Origin: Platerodrilus igneus
Taxonomy: Eukaryota > Arthropoda > Insecta > Coleoptera > Lycidae
NCBI GenBank assembly: GCA_036346225.1
Contig: JARFIW010001320.1
Coordinates: 992,001-1,056,000 of the forward strand
DNA: 64,000 bases
Reading direction: 5' to 3'
Part shown: positions 23,264-35,224 of the stretch, one piece after another
How positions within the stretch are numbered: position 1 is the stretch's first letter
Layout: the number at the start of each line of letters is the position of its first letter
Program-made: the position numbers and the translations under genes
The notes under the pieces: model-generated
Databases searched by the model: none
What the model was told of the DNA's origin: nothing
The model's input: only the letters and a program-made list of their open reading frames with translations

Positions 23264-23874
23264 TGCTACAAACCCTTCCTTACTTAGAAATTTTATAGTT
23301 CAAGCATCTAAATTTCTATGTGGGAGATATAACAGATTATGTCCTCGTGCAGTGGAGTTGATTTCTCAGGTTCTTGTATTCAGTTCTCAGCAGATTTATG
23401 ATGTGATGTTTGCCGATAGCAGCTGTTCTGCACTAAAGAAAGGTAAGAATGGAGGAACAATCACTACGGGCACTGCGTCGAGACTCGCGGTAACACACAC
23501 CCCGGTATTGAAATGATCAATTTAAATTCATGCAAATTACTTTTATCGTTTCAACACTTACTCATCAATCTGCAAAATTGGCCGATGTCCTACAACCAAT
23601 TGGAATAGAAAACTTTGATACTTTAATAATGCGTGTTTAGGGTACATTTTCAGAAGCAATAACTATCACTGAGGGTATCTTAACGTATGTATACATATTA
23701 AAATCATCATAATCCGACAATATAACTACTAATTTATAAAACAAACAGGACCGGATTTAGGAAACATAGAAAGTTAATTTACTTCTCTACAAAAGAATAA
23801 TAGATTTATTAAATATAAGAAATGGAAACTGGTTATCCAATAAATAAAAACCTATTACGGATTAATTTACTTAA

Positions 23875-23876
<2 letters not shown>
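23264..23876 (-). mobile_element. L2 LTR, right arm of an inverted pair
   Basis: On the + strand it starts tgctacaaaccc and ends near acttaacg, the reverse complement of the L2 start. Long stretches mirror the left arm, for example ccaattggttgta/tacaaccaattgg and ggataaccag/ctggttatcc. Divergence between the arms is substantial, so the inverted arrangement is old or arose from two separate copies. Confidence 0.7.

Positions 23877-23877
<1 letters not shown>

Positions 23878-23907
<30 letters not shown>
23878..23907. repeat. (TA)n microsatellite
   Basis: About 30 bases of uninterrupted TA directly at the outer end of the right L2 arm. Confidence 0.95.
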
Positions 23908-23911
<4 letters not shown>

Positions 23912-25984
23912 TATTGTTGTGGATTCAAAGGGGTAAATCAGTGTAAAACAATGAAATTTCAACAACCATGTATATAGAAAAAAGCAAAGATTTTACGAGC
24001 CAAATTAATTTAATTTATTTAGTGAAAACGGACGAGTATTAACGTATTTTGATAATTAATAATTGGAATGTTAAAATTACATGAAGAAAGAAAGCTTCAA
24101 AGCAAATAGCAGTTCAAGGATACGCATAATTAACCATAATTTATTTTAATTAAACACATATAAGCATAAGGGAGCGTGCTTGCGTAAAAAAGCAATAATT
24201 CCAAGGCAAATGTATTCGTTAAAAGCCAACGTCAGTCTAATACAGATACTAAGAAACACAAAATCGTAGAAGTGTTATGTTCAAACGGTCGATAATTAAC
24301 AGAAACACCTGTTTGTTAAAGGTTATGTTCAAAGAAGTCGAGCGTATGTTACGATAAGATTTCATAGAAATTGTTTTTAACCGTCAAGTTGGATAATATC
24401 TAGGGTAACAAACATCTTAAAGAGCGAGGAAAATGAACAATCGGTAATATACGACGGATAGAGACAGATATAAAGCAAGCAAGGAATTGAAATGCACGTA
24501 CCATATACACGTGGAGTTGAGATAGGATGTCAACAATATCGATTTTCTGTAACTCAAGTGGGGTTTTGAAGGAGACATCGAACATGTATAAAACAAAGAT
24601 GAATAGAGCTTAGGTGGAGTTTGTGACGGCAGAGAATTTTGTCATTGGTTGAAAGAGAACAGTTTTTCAAACGAACTCACACGCAAAGGCAGAGAACTAT
24701 TTCTCTGTAAGCAACTAGTATAGCGGAAGAAATTTTCGGAATCAACCGACGGTTATGCTCAAAAATTGTAGAAACTGTGTTAGAAAATAAGCTTTTCAAA
24801 TGAAACGCGTCCGATAGGGGGTTAGAAAAATGATATAAATACCAAAGCTTTAACATTCAAGCTCTCTTTTTCCTTTACGTGCTGTATACCGATTCAGACC
24901 ATAATAATAAAGCTTTTGGTGATTAGCATGTGTGTGCAATAAAGTTACATTTCATATCATATTCACAAGTATAATACTGTAGTAGCGAACCTCCAATTAT
25001 TAATGTTATGCACCAGTTAGTGTGTGATTAAAACAAAAGGTCCGGCTACTACCACTAAATTTATTAAATGGATACATGATATATAGGGGAAATCAGAGCT
25101 GGTAATCTATTTTGTATGCATGATACGGGTATGGAATGGTACTGTGAGACGAAGCGAATATCTTACTCAAATAGCAGATGGTAGAGGCCTGTGGATTCGA
25201 CAAGCAGCATAGTTAATGGAAACAACGCCGAGGGGGTTTTTTTTATGGTAACCATCTCCTACGGCAATGACGACTGAAGAATTTTTCAGGTATTTATTTG
25301 AAATTTCTGTTATTGTATAAACATTTGTGGAATTTTGTGATTGTGTGGTTGTCTTTTGTGGCGTATTTATGGTTTTAAAAAATTAATTGGAAAGATACAT
25401 GTATAGGACAATTTACTAAATTTGAGTATTGAAAAAGGGTGTATTTTGAATATATTAAAAATTTATTCAGGATATAAATTGTGTTGTAAAGGGTAAACGG
25501 GTCTGTAAATTTTGTTTTAATTTATGCAAGGTTTAAAAGACACATACAAACAAAACTGGGTTATAGTGAGCTCACAATACTCCAGTGTGAAGTCACTTTA
25601 GGGTAACATGTGGGGCCCATCTTGTTTAAAAATCATTAGAAAAATCAAGGACTTTGAAAACATATCATAAAATGAGTTTTGTAATTATTGTGTCAAACTG
25701 TTTTAACATATGTGTAAATATAATTTATCTGTTAATAGGTGTAAATAAAAAGTTGTATGGTTGTTGTATTATTTGGTGAATTTATTGAATGGGGTGCGAG
25801 TGTGAAAGACGTATGTCAGTAAATTTAGGTATTCGAGAAGAAGCCCAGCTGAGCTAGCCAGGGATGCAGAGGAGTTTTGAAGGCTTAATAAAAGGGTAAG
25901 GAATTTTTTTATTTGTGAAAATTTTACGTTGGTTTAGGCGAAGGCTCGAGTATTCCCAGAACTATCACAGAGGCCACGGCAATA

Positions 25985-25986
<2 letters not shown>
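23908..25986. other. Non-coding; possible LTR-like promoter region near 24.84 kb
   Basis: No coding region found. At 24835 a TATA-like gatataaatacc is followed by a pyrimidine-rich ctctctttttcctttacg and, 70-90 bases on, an aataataaagc signal at about 24903. This order looks like an LTR U3/R, but I could not find LTR ends or a primer site. Confidence 0.3.

Positions 25987-26025
<39 letters not shown>
25987..26025. repeat. (TA)n microsatellite
   Basis: About 39 bases of uninterrupted TA repeats. Confidence 0.95.
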
Positions 26026-26028
<3 letters not shown>

Positions 26029-26834
26029 AATGTATAAGGGAGCTACCAAGAGTTCTAAGGGTTGTTTAGTACAAGGTAGTATATGCCAAGCAAAATAATC
26101 CACATATTTGATCACATAAACTTAAAAATGTAGGTTTGCCGTATTTTACGTATACTAAAATACCATTCAAAATGGTAGTTGAAATTAAGTGCCAAAAGGT
26201 AATATTGAAATGACTAAATGACGTAGTAAGATGTACAGTGCTCAAGGGTTTATGCCGAGTTTGTATTTTAAAGGCCATTGAAAGTACATTTGCCGTCAAA
26301 AAACCGGATGCGTCTATGGATGTTTACTATCAACCACGCATCCAGGTTCAAGTGCGATTTATTTTGGTTTCATTTTAAATAGAATCAACTTTTGGACAAT
26401 ATTTGTATGCTCAAAATTATTAGTTATAACAACTTCAAATATGATTGGTGAACTGTAAATATTTAGGACAAATAATAGAATTGTATGTGAATCAGGAAAG
26501 TGTAAAAGGACATGAACTATGGTATGTGCGACACAAACGAAATGTTAAGATGTTATTGGACAATTTAGTTATGTACTTTAAAGTGTAGTGGGCAAAAAAA
26601 TGGTCGCCTTGGAAAGTAAACAACGGAGATTATTCCGAAATTCATTTTGTAAAAAGACGTGTTTTTCAAACTGTGCTAATTTGTATTACGATTTTTAAAA
26701 GAAGTTAATAAAAGTATTTGTTTTTAAAGAGTTTTGATTAAGTAAAGAAGGGTAAGGAAGCAATAGCAACGAAAGTAATAAGTGTAAAAAGTGGTGATTG
26801 TGCAACGGCGAAGCGACGGAAAATTATATAGATT
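26026..26834. other. Non-coding DNA, no gene seen
   Basis: AT-rich. Short minus-strand frames near 26066-26299 carry no recognisable motif. Confidence 0.5.
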
Positions 26835-27075
26835 TGGAACGATATTGGGTAGCGATTTAAAGGTAGCAGGACATCGAGAGTGGTTATACATAGGATAGGA
26901 GTTGGATTTGGATAGCGATTTATAGATTTGTAGCAGGACATCGAGAGGAAAATATATAAGGAACGAAGTGGGATTTGGATAGCGATATTAGGTAGCAGGA
27001 CATCGAGAGGAAAAATATATAAGGAAAGAAGTTGGTTTTGAATAGCGATTATTAGGTAGCGGAGCATAGAGCAAT
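26835..27075. repeat. Minisatellite, about 62-69-bp units
   Basis: Three full units and a partial fourth share ggtagcaggacatcgagag (26872, 26934, 26994) and atttggatagcgat. Unit length varies from about 61 to 69 bases because of small indels. The fourth (ggtagcggagcat, about 27055) is degenerate. Confidence 0.8.
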
Positions 27076-27816
27076 TTGATGTAAGACGACGAGTAGATTT
27101 GGATAAGATACGAAGAAACGGACGGAGTAATTGAGAATACGAAGAGCGAAATTTAGGAGAACAACAATTGGTAGTGGAGGATTCGAAGCAGAAATTAGCA
27201 CAGGGGAAGTTACAGCACTGGGTATTCAAAATTCTAAATTAGGGTTAATTATTTCAGGTATTGGGGAACAGCTAAATTAAGAACAACACCTGGAGGCGGC
27301 ACGAAAATTCAATCAGATAGGACAAAAGTGTAAAGACGCATACGGCGACAAGGATTTTGAGCCAGCAGTCAGAGCGGCCAAGAACGGAGTATAAACCAGG
27401 TGAGTGCTGAGATATCTTAAAACGTCAAAAACAGTCATATAATTTTGGTAGTAATTTAATTTGGCACAAAGCAACGCTGATCGTAGTATAATTTTGGCAT
27501 ATACAAAAGTAGAGTAAAAAAATTTAGTACTAAAACAAAAGAGGTGCACTTTGGTTGGACTTTGCACATCTACTTATAACAGAACTCACTATAAGTAGTT
27601 GACCACCCTGAGATTTAAGAGCTTAAGTAGTCGAGGCATTGAAATAAATAGTTAATTAAAGAACCAACCAAACGTTGCAAGTACGGGCGTGCATTAGGTG
27701 TGCACATTACAAAAAAAGCGCGACAAAAGGGGTAAAATAAAATAAAATTTTTTAAAGAATATAGAATTGAGAGTGATTGAACAGACAGTCAGTGAGTAAA
27801 AGAAAAGTGGGGATTT

Positions 27817-27820
<4 letters not shown>
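27076..27820. other. Non-coding DNA, no gene seen
   Basis: No supported gene. The 27240-27310 stretch (ggcggcacgaaaattcaatc) is somewhat GC-richer but shows no known motif. Confidence 0.45.

Positions 27821-27860
<40 letters not shown>
27820..27860. repeat. (TA)n microsatellite
   Basis: About 40 bases of TA repeats. Confidence 0.95.
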
Positions 27861-27863
<3 letters not shown>

Positions 27864-27965
27864 AGATAGTTAATTACAGGTTCAAGTCCTGTCCAAGACC
27901 TTATATTTTCCATATTTCAATTACTAGCTCGATTCGAAATGATCATTTCATCTTATTCACTATAA

Positions 27966-27967
<2 letters not shown>

Positions 27968-28014
<47 letters not shown>
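27968..28014. repeat. (TA)n microsatellite
   Basis: About 47 bases of TA repeats, some 110 bases after the preceding tract. Confidence 0.95.
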
Positions 28015-28017
<3 letters not shown>

Positions 28018-29218
28018 ACAGGCTTTTAGGTCTACTGGTTAATTAAGTAAACTTTTTATTATAATTTTAGCTTTCGGTTCCATTCGTATTTGAAGTGCAC
28101 GTATTTAGAAACTTTGATATTATTTAGAGTAGTTACAACTTATACGCAAACAAGCGGCTGAGCTAAAGTAAATTACCGTTTATAGAAATTCAAGGATAAT
28201 CGACACACGAATAAACGGAACTCAAAAACTTATGATTTACAATAAACAATTTTAATGCAATCTTAGCTTTATTTGTTCGCTTTCATTAGAAAAATTACGA
28301 GAATATTAGTTTTAGGGAATATATTTTAAATTTATATTAAGCCAGCGTTAGAGTCGAATTTTACAATTTTATTTATTGGCGCGCGTTGGGTGCCATCAGC
28401 TTTTCAAATCCCACAGGTCGAAGTTATCGAGACATTCAAAAAATTATTCTATTGGCGGGTTTTTGTTGGGAAAGCGTTGGCAATTAAACTAGAAAATGAA
28501 ACTAAGCACACAAGTCCACAGGAAGCAGAACTATTTCGTAAAATTAATTTCACACAATCCTACACGTGATTAGTACACCTTCAGCACTTTATTTTTACAT
28601 CGTACTCACCTTGTGTAATTTTTTGCCGCGCTTATTTGAAGAGCTTTTTATTAGGACATTACGTTTTCTGTAGCTTACTGTTTTATTAGTAAACAAACTA
28701 CGGTTTCTTGACTAAAATTTCCTTTGCTATGATAGTTCCTGCAACGATATACGGGGATTTCCCGACGTATCGATTTTCTATTCTTTTGGCATCTATCAGA
28801 AAACATATAACATTATTATCTGAACTAGCTTTCTTGACGTAAATAGTTCAAACTCAAACCGCACAGAAACTATCTGAGTTAGTTGCAATTTTCAAGCATG
28901 AATGGGTTAAAAACATATAGAGTTTCTAACAACAGCACCGGAATGTCTAGAAAGTTTAATACTTCGCAGTATCGTTCTGTATGTACAAATAAACTTTATC
29001 CTACTTTTGAGTTCCACTGTTTCATTGAATAAACTCTAACAAGTGCCTATGATAACAAATATAAATCTAAAACTTCATATAACCTGTATGTTGGTCCTTC
29101 CATACAAAATAGTATAAAATTTGTTTTTAAAAGACACAATTCTATGCGAAACATTAAGGAAACGTCACACTGTTGTTACCCTGTCTACCTCAACATAACG
29201 CACAGAATTATCGCTGTG
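28015..29218. other. Non-coding; probable 3' UTR and flank of the LDLa gene
   Basis: On the minus strand this lies downstream of the LDLa stop codon. A minus-strand AATAAA (tttatt at 28682-28687) could end a 3' UTR of roughly 540 bases. Otherwise I see nothing coding. Confidence 0.35.
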
Positions 29219-29564
29219 TCAGCAAATCATACCCTTTTCGTCGATGATCTCTGTTTCAGAGGAAAGACTTTTAAGGCGCGTTTGGAGAAAGGATCGCGGT
29301 CGCCGTCTACATCTTTTCCAAGCTATTGCACATGTAGCAATGCTTGAAAGTAATATACCCAGTACTACTAAAAATAGATACAGCGGAGGGAGCTGAAACA
29401 GAAATGAACAATGTGTAAGTGCCTCGTCGATTCCTGATGGGCAGTCTTCCACCCCATTACACCAAACGCTCCCGTTAATGCATGCGTCCAGTTCTGGACA
29501 GCGGAATTGACACTCTTCTGCTTTTATCCATAGGAGACCCAAACCGTTCGGTGGAATAATCCTC
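29219..29564 (-). CDS. C-terminal exon: LDL-receptor class A module + transmembrane helix
   Basis: Minus-strand last exon of a single-pass membrane receptor-like protein. The acceptor is ttaatttcag at 29565-29574, and the exon enters with one base completing a split codon. It encodes 114 residues: a Pro/Gly-rich lead, then an LDLa module at about 18-52 with its six cysteines in order (EECQFRCPELDAC, WCNGVEDC, SGIDEALTHC). The calcium-binding acidic set is mostly kept (D, E, DE), but the usual CDG reads CNG. A hydrophobic helix spans about 61-82, then a basic stop-transfer stretch (KRCRRRPR) and a 30-residue tail ending KGMIC and TGA. Topology is extracellular LDLa, cytoplasmic tail. In known LDLa families such modules bind ligands or lipoproteins; the specific role here is unknown. 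Upstream exons must lie to the right. Composition is clearly less AT-rich than the flanks. Confidence 0.8.
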
Positions 29565-30422
29565 CTGAAATTAAAAAGAATATTACAGTATAGTTCACAG
29601 TAGGGAGATCGTTGTAAAGTTCATTGCTTTTGCCCCCAATATACGCCAAACAGCGTATCACAATGCGTTCCACGTATCCTGGAACGAATATCAATAATCT
29701 CCGGCATGCTGCAGAGAACAATATGCTGTTCACTATTGTAACCCTTTGCATTATTGTATTTTCGTGGCGTGTAATTTTATCTTGGATTAAATATCTGAGT
29801 CTCATTTCAGAAGCATAATTTATTTTTCTCTATAAACAGCTTCATTCAAATTATAGCGTTAGAAAACTTATTTAAAAGAATTAAATTACCTAAACCATTT
29901 AACTATAAGACATTTGGGAAATTGAAAAAATCAATCATAATAAAATTATAGAGAACTTATGTTTTGTATAAATATCTTCAAATTGCTTCATTTTACATTT
30001 AAACAAAATAAAATAACCTTTTTAAATCTCAAACTATTCGGTTAAAAGCTACAAAACACACTAATAATTATACAAAAATTAACGTTTGATTAATGCTGCC
30101 TAACGGTTTCAAAGCCCTATAAAGAATAAAATATATAAATTTATCTAATTGGCTATGAAAACGTCAATCAGTTTAGTTGTATTAAACTACCCCCAGTCTA
30201 CGTGTTTTCTAACGTTCTTTGAATATAGAAGTTATCAACAAACCGTAGACTTGTACCTGACTGAAAATGTTACATCTTTCCTTTTTCTAGGAACCTTTGC
30301 AAATAGGTAATAATAGAAATGCTGTAATAAAAAAGACGACAACAGTAAAAGCAAAGGATAATGTAGGAACGTGGAAAAGGTAAACAGAAACCCTCTATTT
30401 CACTGAGCAGAATTTAGTTACG
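29565..30422. other. Probable intron of the LDLa gene
   Basis: Upstream of the LDLa exon on the minus strand. A second acceptor-like ttgttctctgcag faces left near 29712, and a minus frame is open across it, but the donor phase does not fit the LDLa frame, so I do not call an exon. The remainder is AT-rich. Confidence 0.45.
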
Positions 30423-31056
30423 TGTTAAGTGAATTAACCTGTAACATGACTTTTTCAATTACTGGATAATTAGTTTCTATTCTTATATTTACTAAATTTA
30501 TTGTATTGGGTATAAAGTAAAGGAATTCCCTTTGTTTCATAAATCCGGTCCTGTTTATTTTATAAATTATAGTTATATTATAAAATTAGAATGATTTTAA
30601 TATGCATAAATACGTTAAGATACCCTCGGAATTGTTATCGCTCTCGAGGAATGTAATGTAAACACGCGTTATTAAGGTGACGAAGTTCTCTATTGCAATT
30701 GGTTGTAATACATCAACCAATTCGAATAAGCCAATCTGGAGGGTGACAAATAAGTGTTAGGATGATAGGACAGGGGGGTAATCTACACGAACTTGAACTT
30801 CAATGCCGGAATTGACAAAAGCGATTGCGTTTTCAGGGTGCTATTCTTGCTTGTTTCAATGCAGTGCTCAAGTTATCATTTCTTATTACCTTTCCCCAGG
30901 GCACTACTGAGAGTTGAAGACAACAACGCAATTGGACCACAATGACCCTGAGGAGCAGATTGGCGTTCGAGGCCCTGAACTGTAAGTGATAACCTTTTTA
31001 TAAGTTATGTAGAAATTTGCTTAATTAAATTGTAACTAATTAAGTAAGAGGGAACG
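30423..31056 (+). mobile_element. L2 LTR copy, 3' end lost
   Basis: Starts TGTTAAGTGAATTAACC and parallels the left arm of the 22.6-kb palindrome through ttccctttgtttcataaatc (30526), ttaagataccctcggaatt (30614), gcaattggttgta (30694) and ctgtaagtgataacc (30979). It fades near 31056 without the TGTAGCA end or primer site. Confidence 0.65.
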
Positions 31057-31804
31057 TGTCGTTAACGTATCAAAACTTGGTGAAATAAAGTGCCAGGAAA
31101 CAGAATGAAATATGCCGTATTATTAATTTTATCTGACCGTCGCATCGCTTCCCGAGTTTAGTCAGCAAATCTATGGTCTGCTGGCAGACACTAAATTCTA
31201 TCATTCGATGCGATATCTTTATTAATTTACCTACGTCGTTTAAATTCCAATAAAATGTTTAGGTGGCTGCTTTTTAAACAAAACCAACCCTATTTTCAAT
31301 ATAGTAAGTCAATACTATTTATTTAAAGTTATTTAAAGATAAAAACTGCTGTAAAAGTGTTTGATATCAAATTTTGTTTTATATATTATTTTAAATTATC
31401 TTTCCTAAAATAATATAATAGAAAGAAATAATTATTTAAATACCTTGATTTCTATCAAATTCGGTATCTGCTCGTGCTAGTTAGTATAGTTGGTGACATT
31501 TTTGTCATCATGTCTTTTCCTTCCTAAAGCAATAAATACCTTGATTCTCGCGCACCGTTGAATATTGTTAACAAAACAGGGGCGCGAGTTCAGTGGAACG
31601 ACAAATACACTACACCTCCAGATATCGTTCGGTACAGATGTACCAGGTGTTCGTTCACAGAGTTGGGTGGTTTTTGGACGCAGTGCTTCACCACCGGGAT
31701 GATGCTATAGAGTATGGCTTTCGATAATTAATCCGTTACTTCGACAAAAACCCAGAATTATCGAATGCACTGATCAAAGGGGAGATGGGCTTGCTATGCT
31801 ATGA
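31057..31804. other. Non-coding DNA, no gene seen
   Basis: AT-rich; a less AT-rich block at 31550-31700 has no recognisable motif. Confidence 0.45.
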
Positions 31805-31922
31805 GGAATGTTCCACACAAACGCACACACGTACATGCGCACACATGCACACACACATGCACACACACGTACGCACACACCCACGCGCACATACACACGC
31901 ACGCGCGCACGCTCACACACAT
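31805..31922. repeat. Compound (CA)n/(CGCA)n microsatellite
   Basis: Long stretch of cacacac interspersed with cgcacg and catgcac units; alternating purine-pyrimidine throughout. Confidence 0.9.
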
Positions 31923-32040
31923 TCCATGTATAATTTTCGGCTTTTTCTCAAATTAACCAAACTTTTTTCTTTTTATTTACTGACGCATTTCGGTTTATTT
32001 CAAACATTATCAAAATATCTTAAAAACTATTGTTCTTAAT

Positions 32041-33240
32041 TGATATATTAACCACAAGTGGAGGTGGTAAGGGAGGTGTGGGAATTAAACAATTTATCAA
32101 AAAAATAAAAAAATTTGAAAACTAAAGTATTTTACCCATTTAAATATGACAGGTACCCTGGATTTTCAAGGTAAAATAAGAAGAACAAATAAGTAAAGAG
32201 TAACGACTAACGATTGCAAACAGTATGGGTATAAAACATTTTATAATACAGGATGTATTTAAAAATGTAGATAAAAGTATTAATGACTGTGAAGGAGTAT
32301 TATCGGTAAAGGGTTTAAGTTTTTTATTTGCTATTTCCCTTGTGGTTTACTATCGAAGTGTTCAAGTTCGTAAATAAGCAGACTGCAACACACCTTACTG
32401 TATATAAATTAAATTTTAAGCTAATTTAACAAAATTTTTTAGATTCAAACCAAATTTCTTTCGCTTTTAAGTGTAACTAATTCGTTTTAAAAGTTAAATT
32501 TAAATTATCAGAAAAATTTAAAAAAAGTCAATTTACAAGTTTTTATTAGAAACTCGGCAAATAAAAGTAATCAAAAGTTAGGCTAATTCAATAAATAGGG
32601 TAACAAAATTATGATAAATATCTATTTAGACAAAAAATAATAGCATTTAAACGGAAAAAGGAACGATTTTAAGCGTCAAAATCTTATATTTACGTAAACG
32701 ATAAATACACTTTAATATAATCAAAAAAAAAAAAATTATAGCTACGTTCGTCATTTATACGAAAAAAAATGCTAAAATAAATACAGTAGTGCTTAAAAAA
32801 TCACTGTGTGGATGACTAATTACGAAAATAAATTATTTATAAGTTATGAATAAAACACGAGATCTAAAAGCGTTATTCGGTCAAAATTTTAAAGTTTTTC
32901 TTACAATTAGACGTAAAATTTTGTTAAATATGCCCAAAAACCGCAATTTTAATTCCTTAACTTTGTTACAACTTAAACATTAATCATTACTTTAAAAAAC
33001 GTGTCCAACTACGAAAAAATTAACAATTCCTACAAGTTATGCAACCCAGTCCACAACTAAATCACAAGAAGTCGTGAACAATATATTTCAAAGTAATAAA
33101 ATTTATGGAAGTTTTACAACAAAAGCGGTATTATTTAGATACTAAATTGAAAGATATTTTTTCGTCCGGTAACATAATTTATTTTCTTTCGTTTAAGTAA
33201 TAATTTTTTGGCCTCCAACAAAACGAGTTATTAGTTTCTG
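32041..33240 (-). repeat. Module U copy (inverted, no LTR attached)
   Basis: Same order and orientation as the U module at 39902-41650: aacaatttatcaaaa (32087), gagtattatcggtaaa (32296), acaagtttttatt (32536), aacgattttaagcg (32660), gggtaacaaaatt-like and acgtgtc..ctac..gaaaaattaacaattcc (33000). It ends next to the W module at about 33260. No coding frame survives. Confidence 0.6.
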
Positions 33241-33269
33241 CCCTGTTTGCGAAAAACTTGTAAATATTA

Positions 33270-33524
33270 CACACTATTTTAAATATTGACGGATGTGTTT
33301 TAAACTTGGTATCCAAGAGTTTTTGGGTTCCTTAATAACAAAATGGCGGATCAAATATGGCGGTTGACTTTTTAAAAGATATTAAATTATTATGAAATTT
33401 GGTATCTAGAGGTTTTTGGGGTCACTGACTACGAATCTAAAGTCAGATTTTCAAAACTCAAAATGGTGGATTACTTAAAGCGGATAAATTTCTTAAAAAA
33501 ATTATTGAATTTTTATTAAACCTG
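33270..33524 (+). repeat. W module, left part (split by the Penelope-like element)
   Basis: Two tandem units: acttggtatccaagag..ttttgggttcc..aacaaaatggcggatcaaata, then aatttggtatctagaggttt..ttggggtcactgactacgaa. It stops at ttattaaacctga, where the (TA)n and the inserted element begin. The right part resumes at 38073. Confidence 0.75.
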
Positions 33525-33546
33525 ATATATATATATATATATATAT
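33525..33546. repeat. (TA)n at left end of the Penelope-like insertion
   Basis: About 22 bases of TA. Uninterrupted W modules at the same position read only ggtatctat, so the TA run belongs to, or grew at, the insertion. Confidence 0.8.
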
Positions 33547-34612
33547 TTTTATAAAAAGTGATTACGGTTACTGAGGACTGAAGTATAAAAATTAAAAACT
33601 TGGATTGTATGCTAACGTTTCGTGAAATTTATTCACATTATCACAGCTATAAAAAGAACAACTAAGTATAAATTAAAATTTGTTAAAAATACGTACCTTA
33701 ATACTTAACTAATTTATAATAAATGACTAGACCTAAACGATACAATCTAATTAAAAGGTGTGTTATTGATATCAACATAAAGATATAAGCGACCGGTTGA
33801 GTTAGTATAAATTGTTGTTTAGTGTAGAAAGGATATATAATATAAAATTTTTCTAAATGTTAGTTAGCGAAGAATACACTTATGGTTATATCTAGTATTA
33901 TAAAGTTAATGGTAGGTTGGTTATGCTAAGTTAAAAATATTAATGTATATTGCAGACAGATTTTGGGTATCCGTTTTTTGATTAATTGAATTTTTTTCTT
34001 TATATATAAAAAACATTTCTTTAAACAAACGACGTGTAAGATTTTCTTCTACGGCTAAAACAGAGTTATTTTCGTAGTCAAATTCATGTTTTTTTGATTT
34101 GTAATGGGCGACTAAAGCTATGGTGTCTTTATTATTACGTGATGAATTTTTGCAGTCTGATTTGTGGCCCCTGATTCTATTAATAAGTAACTGCTTGGTC
34201 TGGCCTATGTATTGACCATCGCAGCTTGTACAAGGTATGCTATAGATGACGTTAGGTGTTTCAAATTTTTGGCTTTTGTCTTTTATTTTCGAAAATAGAG
34301 TCCGGCCTGTTTTTTTATAATAGGTGCTAATTGTAATATTGTCCGTGTTCAAAATGTGGGATAATTTTTTGGACAGTTTTGGTACAAAAGCTAGTTTGTG
34401 ATATTGAAGTGTCTTATTCGTCTTAATAGAAACAGGGGGGATTAGATTTCCAACATCGGTTTAATAAATCGGTGGGGTATCCGTTGTTTTTGAAAACGGT
34501 CATGTAAAAAGAATAGTTCTTTTTGAGGAACTTCGCGTTGCACAGACGATGTATTTTTTGGACAACAGACTTTACAGTGACTAATTTTTGAGTCAAATTG
34601 TGGCAGGATTTG
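33547..34612 (-). mobile_element. Inverted, 5'-truncated Penelope-like copy
   Basis: Reverse complement of about 36936-38000 of the adjacent full element: the end of the RT thumb, the GIY-YIG domain (VIYSIPC..C...YIGQT, about 34190-34250), the ORF end and the 3' UTR. Its right end (ggcaggatttg) joins the upstream direct copy at 34612/34613. The frame covering 33921-34352 runs 21 codons beyond the stop of the long copy (…INIFNLA), because it has CAA where the long copy has TAA. Inverted truncated partners of this type are well known for Penelope-like elements. Confidence 0.85.
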
Positions 34613-35158
34613 TTTTAGCCGTAGAAGAAAATCTTACACGTCGTTTGTTTAAAGAAATGTTTTTTATATATAAAGAAAAAAATTCAATTAATCAAAAAAC
34701 GGATACCCAAAATCTGTCTGCAATATACATTAATATTTTTAACTTAGCATAACCAACCTACCATTAACTTTATAATACTAAATATAACCATAAGTGTATT
34801 CTTCGCTAACTAACATTTAGAAAAATTTTATATTATATATCCTTTCTACACTAACAACAATTTATACTAACTCAACCGGTCGCTTATATCTTTATGTTGA
34901 TACCAATAACACACCTTTTAATTAGATTGTATCGTTTAGGTCTAGTCATTTATTATAAATTATTTAAGTATTAAGGTACGTATTTTTAACAAATTTTAAT
35001 TTATACGTAGTTGTTCTTTTTATAGCTGTGATAATGTGAATAAATTTCACGAAACGTTAGCATACAATCCAAGTTTTTAATTTTTATACTTCAGTCCTCA
35101 GTAACCGTAATCACTTTTTATAAAAATAAATATGCAGGACATGATATTATTCAATATC
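34613..35158 (+). repeat. Upstream direct copy of the Penelope-like 3' end (pLTR)
   Basis: Nearly identical to 37486-38030, from gttttagccgtagaag to ttattcaatatc, with single-base differences and a few indels. Penelope-like elements typically carry such direct repeats ('pseudo-LTRs') because copies are arranged in partial tandem. It would supply the promoter and 5' UTR for the long ORF. It keeps CAA at the position of the premature TAA. Confidence 0.85.
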
Positions 35159-35224
35159 AATTAATATATGGTTTTAAACATAATGGGTTTCTATGAAGAC
35201 GTTCGTCGAATTTATGGAATCTAA

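Noticed and set aside
26738..27229. 163-codon minus-strand open frame
   Set aside because: Its length comes from the minisatellite units; composition is low-complexity Leu/Ile/Ser/Arg with no domain.
27868..27900. tRNA-like box B (ggttcaagtcctgtcc)
   Set aside because: No box A, D-arm or acceptor stem; directly beside (TA)n. Probably chance.
27820..28014. CRISPR-like spaced repeats
   Set aside because: These are (TA)n microsatellites in a eukaryotic genome; no repeat-spacer structure.
28373..28395. Primer-site-like attggcgcgcgttgggtg
   Set aside because: No LTR end of any family seen before it and no element interior after it; the match to the tRNA-Lys site stops after TGGCGC.
29590..29712. 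Possible additional exon upstream of the LDLa exon on the minus strand
   Set aside because: An acceptor-like site is present, but the only donor (actgtaata) leaves a phase incompatible with the LDLa frame.
33921..34352. Separate minus-strand gene with GIY-YIG domain
   Set aside because: It is the inverted truncated copy of the Penelope-like element, not an independent gene.
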